Shown: positions 1 through 6,227, counted from the first letter of the stretch. The stretch is DNA of 6,555 nucleotides from an uncultured Eubacteriales bacterium (GCA_902496345.1 CABVAP010000130.1:1-6555); one strand, 5' to 3'. Program-made: numbers and translations. Notes: a model not told the origin generated them from the letters alone.

Positions 1-60
1 AAAGCCGGCTTACGCCGTCCGGACTTCTTTCCGGTGCCAAGTACCACGCCGTAGGTAAAT
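1..60 (-). ncRNA. Candidate structured noncoding RNA, 5' part, cut by the window edge
   Basis: This is a GC-rich island in AT-rich surroundings. Read on the minus strand it holds two adjacent perfect hairpins: CCGGA-AAGAAG-TCCGG (positions 31 down to 16) and CGGC-GTAA-GCCG (positions 15 down to 4). The second is closed by a GNRA tetraloop, which exists only in the minus-strand reading and so fixes the likely strand. Just before them is a motif reading CTACGGCGTGGTACTTGGC. All three plus-strand frames hit a stop by about position 60 and none looks like a known protein end. A TATAAT box at 84-89 fits transcription into this element. The RNA would continue left of the window. The family is not securely identified; the raiA RNA of Clostridia is one candidate from memory, and a riboswitch or other structured leader is possible. 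Confidence 0.45.
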
Positions 61-83
61 AAATAGATTTCCGATAAAATTGG

Positions 84-114
84 ATTATAAACCCAAAAAC
101 TAAAACCACCACAA
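84..114 (-). promoter_or_regulatory. Possible promoter for the left-edge RNA
   Basis: The minus strand has a perfect -10 box TATAAT at 84-89, placing a start near position 77, about 20 nt before the conserved-looking GC-rich element. The -35 is weak: TTGTGG at 109-114 with a 19-bp spacer is the best match. The box lies beyond the terminator of the surface-protein gene, so the RNA could be an independent unit. Confidence 0.35.
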
Positions 115-184
115 AACTAGTTTTTTAAATCTTTTTACTTAAAAAGGTTCACCCCTACAAACCCCAATTTTCCTTTCCCAACGC

Positions 185-220
185 AAAAAGAAGGCTGTCG
201 CATTTGCGACAGCCCCCTTC
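185..220 (-). terminator. Intrinsic terminator of the surface-protein gene
   Basis: A perfect 9-bp stem, GGCTGTCGC (193-201) with GCGACAGCC (206-214), has a 4-nt loop. In the minus-strand transcript it is followed by TTCTTTTT (down to 185). It lies about 80 nt after the stop codon at 295. Two smaller hairpins sit between stop and terminator: ACTGA/TCAGT at 277-289 and AGAGTT/AACTCT at 245-259. Confidence 0.9.
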
Positions 221-294
221 TCTATATTACATCATTCAAAACAAAGAGTTTCGAACTCTGTTAATCCTATAGTCAGACTGACAATCAGTTAAAA

Positions 295-2802
295 TTAACC
301 GTTGTAAGTAGCTGTTCTAGTATCAGCATCCCAACCAACTTTTACGTTGATTGCAGTACCGATAGCTCTGAAAGGAACGAACATTCTACCGTCTTTGATT
401 TCAGCTTTAACGCCATTTTCCATAGGGATAGAAGCACCGTTTACAATCATAGTGTTGCTACCAGCTGTGAACTGAATAGTTGTCATATTAGTACCAGCAG
501 CGTAGAAGATAGTAGCTGTTTTAGTGTTAGCATCGAAAGATACTTTGCTTGAATCGTCGAAAGAACCAACGTTTTCAGTGTCAACACCAAGAGCAACCAT
601 AACGAATCTTAAAGGAACCATTGTAGAGTTGCTTTCAGCCTGGATATAAGGAGCAACGTCCATATCATAGCTTTCGCCATCTACAGTGATAGTTTTGTTG
701 TCGATAGTTACTTTAACAACTTTATCAAGAGTACCAGTTTCAGTTACAACGTCGATGTAGTTAGCAAATTTAATTGCTTCGTTGTCATCGAAGTAACCAA
801 GACCAAGTTCGCCACTTTCTTCACCTTCATCAACAAGACCTTCAGAGTAGTTGTTGATGATAGCAGAACCGCTTACTTTAAGTCCGTAAGAACCGTAAGG
901 GATTGAACGAGTTGTACCGATTTTAACGTTTTTAATTGTAATTTTAGAAGCTTCTACAGAAGATGAATCTACAACGAAAGAAATAACACCTTTGCTTACT
1001 TTGAAAGTTTTGATTTTAAGGTCACCTTCGATTTCGTAATCAATATCTTCATCAGCGAAACCTAATTCATCTTCACCGTAAACAGAGTCAAGAGCGATTG
1101 TTACAGTACCGTTTTTAACGAGGATACCGTCTTCAGCTTCTGTAAGAACGATGTCAGCTGTATCGATTTTCTGGTAACCCATATTAGTCTTAGTTGTCTG
1201 AGTTTCAAGAGTAATAGGTTTAACAACTTTAGCGATAACAACATCTTCAATATCACCAGAAGAGATTCCGCCACCTTCTACAGCAAGTTTAACGTCACCT
1301 TCGAAGTTAGCATCAGCAGATAAAGTTAACTGTAATTCAAATTTAGAAGCTTCATCAGCGTTTACTTTACCACCTTTGTTAAGGTCGATTTCAAGAGTGT
1401 GTCCATCGTTAGTGATAGAAGCACCTTCTTGGATTTTAGAACAATCTTCTTCTTCATCAATTTCGAAATCATAGATTTTAACTTCATCAGGAACAGTGAA
1501 TTTAAGTTTTCTGTTCTGGTTCCAGCTATCAGCTGTAATTTCAGAGAATTCTACAGTAGCTGATAAATAGTCATCAGAATCATATTCTCTAGCAGCGTCA
1601 GCAGAGATATAACTATCGTAATCTTCTCCATCTTTGTATTCTTTGTCTTCTAAGTCGCTGTAAGAAGTGTTATCAGCTGTGTCGTAACCTTTACGTCCAG
1701 CGTAGATAGTAGTAGGGTCTTCAATAGCTTTCATCTGGAAGCCATAGTCTCCTCTTTCACCAACAACGATAGTTTCTTTAGTAATACCAGCACCAGTACC
1801 ACTTACAGTAAGTTTGATTTCACCGTAGTTGTCATCATCTTCAGGAGTTACCCAAAGACCAGTGATTTTGATTGCACCAGCTTTTTTAGTTTCATAATCG
1901 TTAGCTTTGTTAGTTGTGTCAAGGTTAGGCATTGTGAAAGTAAGCTGATTGTCTTTAATATCAATAGCACTGCTAGAAACTGTACCAAAGTTAGTATTGA
2001 TACCTGAAGTAATTTTAGCTTCAGTTTTGTTTTTAGCGAATTCAAAACCAGAGTTTAATTTTAAAGTAACTTGTTTACCAGGTTTGAAAGTACCCTGAAC
2101 AGTTTCTTTAATAGTGATAACGCCAAGTTCGATGTCATCGCTACCTACTTTAATTTCATCAATGCTAGTTGCAGTATCTCCACTAGAAGTAGTTGAGTTA
2201 GCAACTGTATAAGTTACGCCACCTCTGATTGAAGTACCGTTAGCGTCAACGCTGATTGTAACGTTTCCAGAACCGTCAGCTGTGAAAGGAACAGGGATTT
2301 TGTAAGCTGGTTTGTTAATATCAGCATATTTTTCACCTGCGTAAGCATCAGGAAGAGCGAATAATTTAACTTCTAATTCTCTTTTAGAGTTTCTAGAAAG
2401 TTTGTAAGGAAGGTCAACAGTTTTGTTTTCTCTCATAAGAGTATCGAATACGTTATCGAAAGCCTTCTCATCAGAGTAAGTTCCCTGGTAATCTTTGTAA
2501 TCAGCTTTTAATGTGTCATAGTCATTACCTGCACCTAAAGCAGTGTACTGGTAAGCATCAAGACCACCGTTGTCATTGATGTCATCTTCATCAAATTCAC
2601 CGTTTTCGATAGTAATAAGGATAGTGTCGTCCATTTCAACTGTTTCAGCTGGTTGAATTTTAAGGTAAACTTCGTCGTTGAAATCTCCGTCTTTAACTGT
2701 AACAACTTTGTTTACACTGTTAGAAGAATCAGCGAAAGCTGTAACAGGAACCATAGTAGCTGTCATAACAGCAGCTAATAAAATAGCAATTTTCTTTTTC
2801 AT
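295..2802 (-). CDS. Secreted stalk-domain (copper amine oxidase N-terminal-like) surface protein
   Basis: This 835-aa protein is exported by the Sec route and probably acts in the cell envelope. Residues 1-24 form a classic signal peptide: a Lys cluster at 2-4, a hydrophobic core, and AFA at 22-24 before the likely cleavage site. The mature part is acidic and beta-rich, with a single Cys (454). Three stretches (about 222-345, 410-525 and 547-648) look like diverged copies of one beta module. Residues 695-835 hold two stalk repeats of the Cu_amine_oxidN1 type, with MVPLRF at 728-733 and MFVPFRAIG at 807-815. Despite the family name there is no catalytic amine oxidase domain, and no SLH, LPXTG or CWB2 anchor is visible. 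The start at 2802 is chosen over the upstream in-frame ATG at 2934 because it has AAGGAGGA 10 nt before it and begins the signal peptide; the longer form would also span the promoter. Codon choice (AAC, TAC, ATT/ATC; ATA avoided where read) suggests high expression. An S-layer or other abundant surface role is inference. Confidence 0.9.
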   Translation of the reverse strand: MKKKIAILLAAVMTATMVPVTAFADSSNSVNKVVTVKDGDFNDEVYLKIQPAETVEMDDTILITIENGEFDEDDINDNGGLDAYQYTALGAGNDYDTLKADYKDYQGTYSDEKAFDNVFDTLMRENKTVDLPYKLSRNSKRELEVKLFALPDAYAGEKYADINKPAYKIPVPFTADGSGNVTISVDANGTSIRGGVTYTVANSTTSSGDTATSIDEIKVGSDDIELGVITIKETVQGTFKPGKQVTLKLNSGFEFAKNKTEAKITSGINTNFGTVSSSAIDIKDNQLTFTMPNLDTTNKANDYETKKAGAIKITGLWVTPEDDDNYGEIKLTVSGTGAGITKETIVVGERGDYGFQMKAIEDPTTIYAGRKGYDTADNTSYSDLEDKEYKDGEDYDSYISADAAREYDSDDYLSATVEFSEITADSWNQNRKLKFTVPDEVKIYDFEIDEEEDCSKIQEGASITNDGHTLEIDLNKGGKVNADEASKFELQLTLSADANFEGDVKLAVEGGGISSGDIEDVVIAKVVKPITLETQTTKTNMGYQKIDTADIVLTEAEDGILVKNGTVTIALDSVYGEDELGFADEDIDYEIEGDLKIKTFKVSKGVISFVVDSSSVEASKITIKNVKIGTTRSIPYGSYGLKVSGSAIINNYSEGLVDEGEESGELGLGYFDDNEAIKFANYIDVVTETGTLDKVVKVTIDNKTITVDGESYDMDVAPYIQAESNSTMVPLRFVMVALGVDTENVGSFDDSSKVSFDANTKTATIFYAAGTNMTTIQFTAGSNTMIVNGASIPMENGVKAEIKDGRMFVPFRAIGTAINVKVGWDADTRTATYNG

Positions 2803-2812
2803 TTTTATTTTT

Positions 2813-2820
2813 TCCTCCTT
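2813..2820 (-). promoter_or_regulatory. Strong ribosome binding site of the surface-protein gene
   Basis: AAGGAGGA on the minus strand lies 10 nt before ATG at 2802. It is near-perfect against the 16S rRNA 3' end and fixes the start codon. Confidence 0.9.
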
Positions 2821-2872
2821 AAGAATTTTTAAGTGTGTAGAGATGTAAGCAAGCACCTCTTTTACAAAGAGT

Positions 2873-2901
2873 ATTATATCACCGTAAAAAACTAAAGTCA
2901 A
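2873..2901 (-). promoter_or_regulatory. Proximal promoter P1 of the surface-protein gene
   Basis: The -35 is TTGACT (2896-2901) and the -10 is TATAAT (2873-2878), with a 17-bp spacer, which is near-consensus for the vegetative sigma factor. The start is expected near 2866, giving a 5' UTR of about 64 nt. A perfect 6-bp dyad, CTCTTT-GTA-AAAGAG, lies at 2857-2871 across the start region. Confidence 0.85.
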
Positions 2902-2915
2902 TAAAGATTTTAAGA

Positions 2916-2932
2916 TGTAATAATACTGTAAC
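2916..2932 (+). promoter_or_regulatory. WalR-type operator upstream of P1
   Basis: TGTAAT-AATAC-TGTAAC is a perfect match to the published WalR (YycF) box TGTWAH-N5-TGTWAH, a direct repeat with 11-bp periodicity. It ends 14 bp upstream of the P1 -35, at about -51 to -67, a usual place for an activator. It is written on the strand opposite to transcription. Its first half is also part of a 10-bp inverted repeat, TGTAATAATA (2916-2925) with TATTATTACA (2943-2952). Confidence 0.65.
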
Positions 2933-2965
2933 ATTTTTCGGTTATTATTACAAAACCCTTTGTTT

Positions 2966-2977
2966 TTCTTGCAAGAA
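2966..2977. promoter_or_regulatory. Perfect 12-bp palindrome at the P2 start point
   Basis: TTCTTGCAAGAA begins 2 bp downstream of the P2 -10 box and covers the predicted start near 2973. The position suits a repressor operator, but it could also be a chance dyad in AT-rich DNA. No known regulator is assigned. Confidence 0.35.
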
Positions 2978-2979
2978 CT

Positions 2980-3008
2980 ACTATACCACGTATTTTAATA
3001 ATAATCAA
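2980..3008 (-). promoter_or_regulatory. Distal promoter P2 of the surface-protein gene
   Basis: The -35 is TTGATT (3003-3008) and the -10 is TATAGT (2980-2985), with a 17-bp spacer. It is a good vegetative promoter though less perfect than P1. The start is expected near 2973, and the transcript would run through P1 and its operator. Confidence 0.7.
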
Positions 3009-3022
3009 GTGTTTTTTGAAAC

Positions 3023-3039
3023 TGTAATAGATATGTAAC
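3023..3039 (+). promoter_or_regulatory. WalR-type operator upstream of P2
   Basis: TGTAAT-AGATA-TGTAAC is a second perfect TGTWAH-N5-TGTWAH match. It ends 14 bp upstream of the P2 -35, exactly the geometry seen at P1. A lone half-site, TGTAAC, follows at 3054-3059, 20 bp (about two helical turns) further on. Confidence 0.65.
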
Positions 3040-3120
3040 ATTTTAGAGATATTTGTAACATAGGAAGTCAAAAACAAGGTATATATCAATGTTTTGGGGT
3101 ATATATTGTTTGACAAAATA

Positions 3121-3158
3121 AAAACTCTAGTGTTATTTTTCAACAACATTAGAGTTTT
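3121..3158 (-). terminator. Hairpin terminator after the antiporter/acetyltransferase operon
   Basis: A 14-bp stem (3121-3134 with 3145-3158, one G-U pair, 10-nt loop) runs into TTTTTATTTT on the minus strand. It lies about 170 nt after the acetyltransferase stop and just before the surface-protein control region, so it insulates the two units. The plus-strand reading also ends in a T run, so it could work both ways, but no plus-strand gene is present. The DNA between it and the stop at 3331 is AT-rich with no gene or clear signal. Confidence 0.8.
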
Positions 3159-3330
3159 TTAATAATGCAATTTACGCCTAAAAGCGAAAATATTCCACAT
3201 ATTTTAAAAAAAATGATTTTATGCAAAACGCCAGTTTTCAAAGCTTGATATATAAGATTTCAAAAAATCAAAAAACCGTTTATCATAAAAATTAACCTTA
3301 GAAATTTAAAATTCAAAAAAATCTTTTCCT

Positions 3331-3729
3331 TTAAATATTAACTAATTGCATAGCGACACCGTCATTCATTATTTTAAACCCGTGTTTCTGATAAAAGGAA
3401 GCGTTTTTTCTTTCCTCAGGCATAAGTTCAATATACATATAGCTTTTATATTTCTCCTTTACCATTTCAACCAAGTTTCCGGCAATGCCCAACCCCTGAT
3501 ATTCAGGGTCAACCAAGACATAGTGAATAAAGGCCAAAATTTCGCTATCGTCTAATACACGAATAAGGCCAACCAATCTATCATTTTCCCAAGCCGAAAA
3601 AACTGTAGAAGAATTTAACAAAGCCTTATGTAGACGTTCTGGGTACTTTCCGGAAATCCAGTTTACAGATAAAAATAAATTTTGAACATCTTCCATAGAG
3701 AAAGATTTTTCATCAGTATAAGAAATCAT
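3331..3729 (-). CDS. Small GNAT-family N-acetyltransferase
   Basis: This 132-aa protein is a single GNAT domain, of usual size for the family, and is predicted cytoplasmic. Motif A, which binds the acetyl-CoA pyrophosphate, is at residues 71-87, with VDPEYQGLGIAG and the Q-x-x-G-x-A signature at Q78, G81 and A83. A motif B-like segment, NASFYQKHGF, is at 109-118. The acceptor substrate cannot be read from the sequence. I chose ATG at 3729 over the in-frame GTG at 3738 because AGGTGA (3735-3740) sits 5 nt before the ATG as a Shine-Dalgarno, and the GTG lies inside that site. The gene starts 9 nt after the antiporter stop, so it is almost certainly co-transcribed and probably translationally coupled. 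A role linked to transport is only suggested by the pairing. Confidence 0.9.
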   Translation of the reverse strand: MISYTDEKSFSMEDVQNLFLSVNWISGKYPERLHKALLNSSTVFSAWENDRLVGLIRVLDDSEILAFIHYVLVDPEYQGLGIAGNLVEMVKEKYKSYMYIELMPEERKNASFYQKHGFKIMNDGVAMQLVNI

Positions 3730-3734
3730 AATTT

Positions 3735-3740
3735 TCACCT
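3735..3740 (-). promoter_or_regulatory. Ribosome binding site overlapping the antiporter stop codon
   Basis: AGGTGA on the minus strand is complementary to the UCACCU of the anti-Shine-Dalgarno and shares two bases with the TAG stop of the antiporter gene (3739-3741). It decides the ATG start at 3729 and suggests coupled translation. Confidence 0.7.
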
Positions 3741-5391
3741 AGTCTATAGTTTCGTCATCAATCATAATATCATCGCCATTTTTGTCAACAAAGAATTTTA
3801 TCGCAAAAAGTACAGCAAACATAAGGATAACAGAAATCCCCAAAACAACAAATACATTTTGGATAAATCCAGCTATTATAAATCCAACGGCACAAACAAC
3901 GGCAACTGTAAGGCAGTAAGCAATTTGAGTAGAAACGTGGTCCATATGGTTGCATTGAGCACCAGAGGAAGCCATAATTGTAGTATCAGATATGGGCGAG
4001 CAATGGTCACCACAAACAGCACCAGCAAGACAAGCAGATATACAGATAATTACCATTTCAGGAATATCGCCTGTAGAGCTAACGTTAGCGAGGTCGCCCT
4101 CAAAAATATTTATAACAATAGGGATAAGTATCCCAAAAGTTCCCCAAGAAGTACCTGTAGAAAAGGACAAACCAATTGAAACAACAAATAGCATAATAGG
4201 CAACAAAAATTGCACCGTTGTAGTACTAGACACAATACCGGCAACATAAGTTCCTATTTCAAGGTGATTAGTAACTGTTTTAAGGGTCCAAGCAAAAATT
4301 AATATCAAAATAGCAGGAACCATTTGCTTAAATCCGTCAGAGATAGAGTCCATACATTCTGTAAATGTAAGTACACCTCTGAACATATAGTATATGATTA
4401 TAACGATAAGAGCAGTAATTGAGCCAAGAGATAAACCATAAGGAGAATCACAGTTAGCGAAAGCATCAACAAAGTTTGCCCCATCAAAAAATCCACCAGT
4501 ATATATTAAACTAACGATACAAAATAGAACAAGTATAACAACCGGCAAAATAAGGTCCATAACTTTTCCGTCAGAATTTTTCGGTGTCTGTATATCGTTG
4601 TAGTTTCTTTTTTTAGAAGTAAATAAATCACCCTTTTGAGCATTATCTTCGTGTAGCTTCATATATCCATAATCGAAACCAGATAAAGCAATAAAGACAA
4701 CCATAATAATAGTAAGTATAGCATACAAATTATAAGGTATCGTGCTTATAAAAAGCTGTATACCATTTACACCTTTAACAGTACCACTAACAGCAGCAGC
4801 CCAAGAAGATATAGGGGCAATAATACAAATAGGAGCAGCTGTTGCATCTATAAGATAAGCAAGTTTAGCACGAGAAACTTTGTATTTATCGGTGATAGGA
4901 CGCATAACCGAACCAACAGTCAAACAATTAAAGTAGTCATCAACAAAAATAAGTATGCCAAAAACAATTGTAGCAAGACTAGCCCCTTTTTTACTTTTAA
5001 TTCGTTTAGTTGCCCATTTACCGTAAGCAATACTACCTCCTGCTTTGTTTACTAGTACCACGATTGTACCCAAAACAACAAGGAAAATAAGTATTCCTAC
5101 ATTAGAAGAATCAGAAATATTAGCTATTATTCCGTCTTTTATAACTATAGAAAATAGCCCTTCAATTCCCGTTGCAGATGATATTGCGTAAAGCACTCCA
5201 CCAGCAACAGTTCCGATAAATAAGGAAGAATAAACTTCTTTGGTGATAAGTGCCAATCCAATAGCGATAATCGGAGGGAGTAATGCCCATAAAGAGTTAG
5301 AAGCTTGACTTATAGGGGTAGTAAAAGCACAGCAAATAACAAAAGCAACAATCATCACTATAAAAATTATTTTAGTAAGATATTTTCTCAT
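3739..5391 (-). CDS. NhaC-family Na+/H+ antiporter
   Basis: This 550-aa polytopic membrane protein belongs to the NhaC family of sodium/proton exchangers, some of whose members exchange organic or amino acids instead. Visible family landmarks are the hydrophobic N-terminus, LLPPIIAIGLALITKEVY at 37-54, VDDYFNCLTVGSVMRP at 150-165 with the acidic pair D151/D152, IDATAAPICIIAPISSWAA at 181-199, STGTSWGTFG at 411-420, and GDHCSPISDTT at 461-471. A hydrophilic loop lies at about 242-277, and the tail is acidic. Length and motif order are normal, so the gene looks intact. Start ATG 5391 is chosen over the ATG at 5415 because AAAGGAG (5398-5404) precedes it. It is first in an operon with a GNAT gene. 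It uses ATA, AAT and TAT codons freely, unlike the surface-protein gene. True substrate is uncertain: Na+/H+ exchange, or Na+ or H+ coupled exchange of a small metabolite. Confidence 0.9.
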   Translation of the reverse strand: MRKYLTKIIFIVMIVAFVICCAFTTPISQASNSLWALLPPIIAIGLALITKEVYSSLFIGTVAGGVLYAISSATGIEGLFSIVIKDGIIANISDSSNVGILIFLVVLGTIVVLVNKAGGSIAYGKWATKRIKSKKGASLATIVFGILIFVDDYFNCLTVGSVMRPITDKYKVSRAKLAYLIDATAAPICIIAPISSWAAAVSGTVKGVNGIQLFISTIPYNLYAILTIIMVVFIALSGFDYGYMKLHEDNAQKGDLFTSKKRNYNDIQTPKNSDGKVMDLILPVVILVLFCIVSLIYTGGFFDGANFVDAFANCDSPYGLSLGSITALIVIIIYYMFRGVLTFTECMDSISDGFKQMVPAILILIFAWTLKTVTNHLEIGTYVAGIVSSTTTVQFLLPIMLFVVSIGLSFSTGTSWGTFGILIPIVINIFEGDLANVSSTGDIPEMVIICISACLAGAVCGDHCSPISDTTIMASSGAQCNHMDHVSTQIAYCLTVAVVCAVGFIIAGFIQNVFVVLGISVILMFAVLFAIKFFVDKNGDDIMIDDETID

Positions 5392-5397
5392 AATTTT

Positions 5398-5404
5398 CTC
5401 CTTT
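5398..5404 (-). promoter_or_regulatory. Ribosome binding site of the antiporter gene
   Basis: AAAGGAG on the minus strand lies 6 nt before ATG at 5391. It rules out the upstream in-frame ATG at 5415, which has no comparable site. Confidence 0.8.
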
Positions 5405-5454
5405 GTGAAAATCATATTTTTCCAATATATTATTAAGGAAAAAAGTCTGTTCTA

Positions 5455-5483
5455 ATTATAACAATTATAGTTATTAGTGTCAA
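5455..5483 (-). promoter_or_regulatory. Consensus promoter of the antiporter operon
   Basis: A perfect -35 TTGACA (5478-5483) and a perfect -10 TATAAT (5455-5460) are separated by 17 bp. The start is expected near 5448, with a leader of about 57 nt. The spacer and -10 (5452-5477) form an imperfect 26-bp dyad with 9 of 13 positions symmetric, bounded by CTAAT and ATTAG, which could be a weak operator. Confidence 0.9.
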
Positions 5484-5772
5484 CAAAAAATCCCTTTAAA
5501 ATCAGCATTTTTTCAGTATTTTCGCATAGCACTATTTCATATTTATATATCTAAAATTTAAATCAATATAATATTTTAATTTTCATTTACATCAATAAGA
5601 AATTATAATTTTCCCACAAATAAATATAGAAAGATAAATCATCGTTTCTTAAATAAAACTCTCAAACTTAAAATCTTTTCCCTACTAATTTATTTTACTA
5701 CTTGCAATTTAATCTAAAATATATTTTAAAATCAACAATAGCAACAAAATTCAAGTTTTTACAAACAAAAAA
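5484..5772. other. AT-rich intergenic spacer without a recognisable gene
   Basis: Between the antiporter promoter and the tRNA terminator the sequence is very AT-rich, with frequent stops in all frames. I see no gene, no hairpin followed by a T run, and no clear repeat. It only separates the stable-RNA unit from the antiporter operon. Confidence 0.6.
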
Positions 5773-5793
5773 ACCTGTGACAAAATCACAGGT
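5764..5793 (-). terminator. Terminator of the 5S/tRNA cluster
   Basis: A perfect 8-bp stem, ACCTGTGA with TCACAGGT (5773-5780 and 5786-5793), has a 5-nt loop. On the minus strand it runs directly into a run of T. It starts 13 nt after the tRNA-Asp CCA end. There is no T run in the plus-strand reading. Confidence 0.9.
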
Positions 5794-5806
5794 AAAATAA
5801 TCTTAG

Positions 5807-5883
5807 TGGCGACCTGGAAGGGGCTCGAACCCTCGACCTCTGGCGTGACAGGCCAGCGCTCTAACCAACTGAGCTACCAGGCC
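5807..5883 (-). tRNA. tRNA-Asp (anticodon GTC)
   Basis: A complete cloverleaf: 7-bp acceptor GGCCTGG/CCAGGTC with one G-U pair, anticodon stem CTGGC/GCCAG, loop CTGTCAC with anticodon GTC at 5847-5849, T loop TTCGAGC, discriminator G and an encoded CCA. It is the last gene of the cluster, just before the terminator. Confidence 0.97.
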
Positions 5884-5926
5884 ACAATATTAAATTAAAA
5901 GACTTTCTATTTAAAATTAGATTAGA

Positions 5927-6003
5927 TGGTGGGCCCTCAGGGACTCGAACCCTGGACCGTCCGGTTATGAGCCGGATGCTCTAACCAACTGAGCTAAAGG
6001 CCC
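5927..6003 (-). tRNA. tRNA with CAT anticodon, probably Ile2 (AUA-decoding)
   Basis: A complete cloverleaf with acceptor GGGCCTT/AGGGCCC (one G-U pair), anticodon stem TCCGG/CCGGA, loop CTCATAA with anticodon CAT at 5967-5969, discriminator A and an encoded CCA. Base pair 1-72 is G-C, so it is not initiator Met. C4-G69 and C5-G68 are present, the acceptor-stem pairs reported as TilS determinants, and the body resembles Bacillus tRNA-Ile2. It is therefore more likely the tRNA-Ile whose C34 is changed to lysidine than elongator Met. Automatic tools may label it Met. Confidence 0.9.
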
Positions 6004-6025
6004 AAAACAAAAATTTCAAACAAAA

Positions 6026-6098
6026 AGCCGATGAAGGGACTCGAACCCCCAACCTGCTGATTACAAGTCAGCTGCTCTACCAATTGAGCCACATCGGC
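6026..6098 (-). tRNA. tRNA-Thr (anticodon TGT)
   Basis: A complete cloverleaf: acceptor GCCGATG/CATCGGC, anticodon stem GCTGA/TCAGC, loop CTTGTAA with anticodon TGT at 6063-6065, T loop TTCGAGT and discriminator T. No CCA is encoded: the sequence continues TTTTG, so the end must be added by a CCA-adding enzyme. It begins 7 nt after the 5S 3' end. Confidence 0.96.
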
Positions 6099-6105
6099 AT
6101 TGAAT

Positions 6106-6220
6106 CTGGCAACCACTTACTTTCCCAGGCAGTCACCCACCAAGTATCATCAGCCGTTTATGTCTTAACCATCGTGTTCGGTATGGGAACGGGTGTGTCC
6201 CATAAACGCATCGTCACCAG
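6106..6220 (-). rRNA. rrf: 5S ribosomal RNA
   Basis: This is a complete 115-nt 5S rRNA. Helix I pairs CTGGTGAC with GTTGCCAG at the two ends. The hallmark CCCATACCGAACACG loop region lies near 6176-6190, and the TGGGTGACTGCCTGGGAA region of helices IV/V is present. Length is normal for Firmicutes. Inside the window it is not preceded by 23S rRNA; the next gene upstream is tRNA-Glu about 200 nt away. Three tRNA genes follow directly. It is therefore either a 5S gene separate from 16S/23S or part of a rearranged rRNA operon. Confidence 0.95.
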
Positions 6221-6227
6221 AAATTTT

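Noticed and set aside
1..60. A c-di-GMP or cobalamin riboswitch at the left edge
   Set aside because: The stems and loop sequences do not match the conserved cores of either class as I know them, so only an unassigned structured RNA is reported.
1848..2045. Short second frame inside the surface-protein gene
   Set aside because: It is fully nested in a strong coding region and Leu/Lys-rich from frame shift of the host gene, without its own signals.
2803..2934. 44-codon N-terminal extension of the surface protein
   Set aside because: It would put the signal peptide inside the protein and read through the P1 promoter. ATG 2802 has a near-perfect ribosome binding site.
3078..3107. Direct repeat of GGTATATAT upstream of the P2 operator
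   Set aside because: Only about 9 bp match, in AT-rich DNA, with no promoter at a fitting distance. It is too weak to call a site.
2910..3149. Minus-strand reading frame of 79 codons in the surface-protein control region
   Set aside because: It covers both promoters and operators, has no convincing ribosome binding site, and its AT-driven composition is not protein-like.
3346..3555. Plus-strand frame of 69 codons opposite the acetyltransferase gene
   Set aside because: It is antisense to a clear GNAT gene, with no start signals.
3682..4179. Plus-strand frame of 165 codons opposite the antiporter gene
   Set aside because: It is antisense to a well-recognised NhaC gene and is low-complexity with many Asn and Ser. 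No ribosome binding site or family similarity is visible.
3992..4249. Plus-strand frame of 85 codons opposite the antiporter gene
   Set aside because: It mirrors conserved NhaC codons on the other strand and has no independent support.
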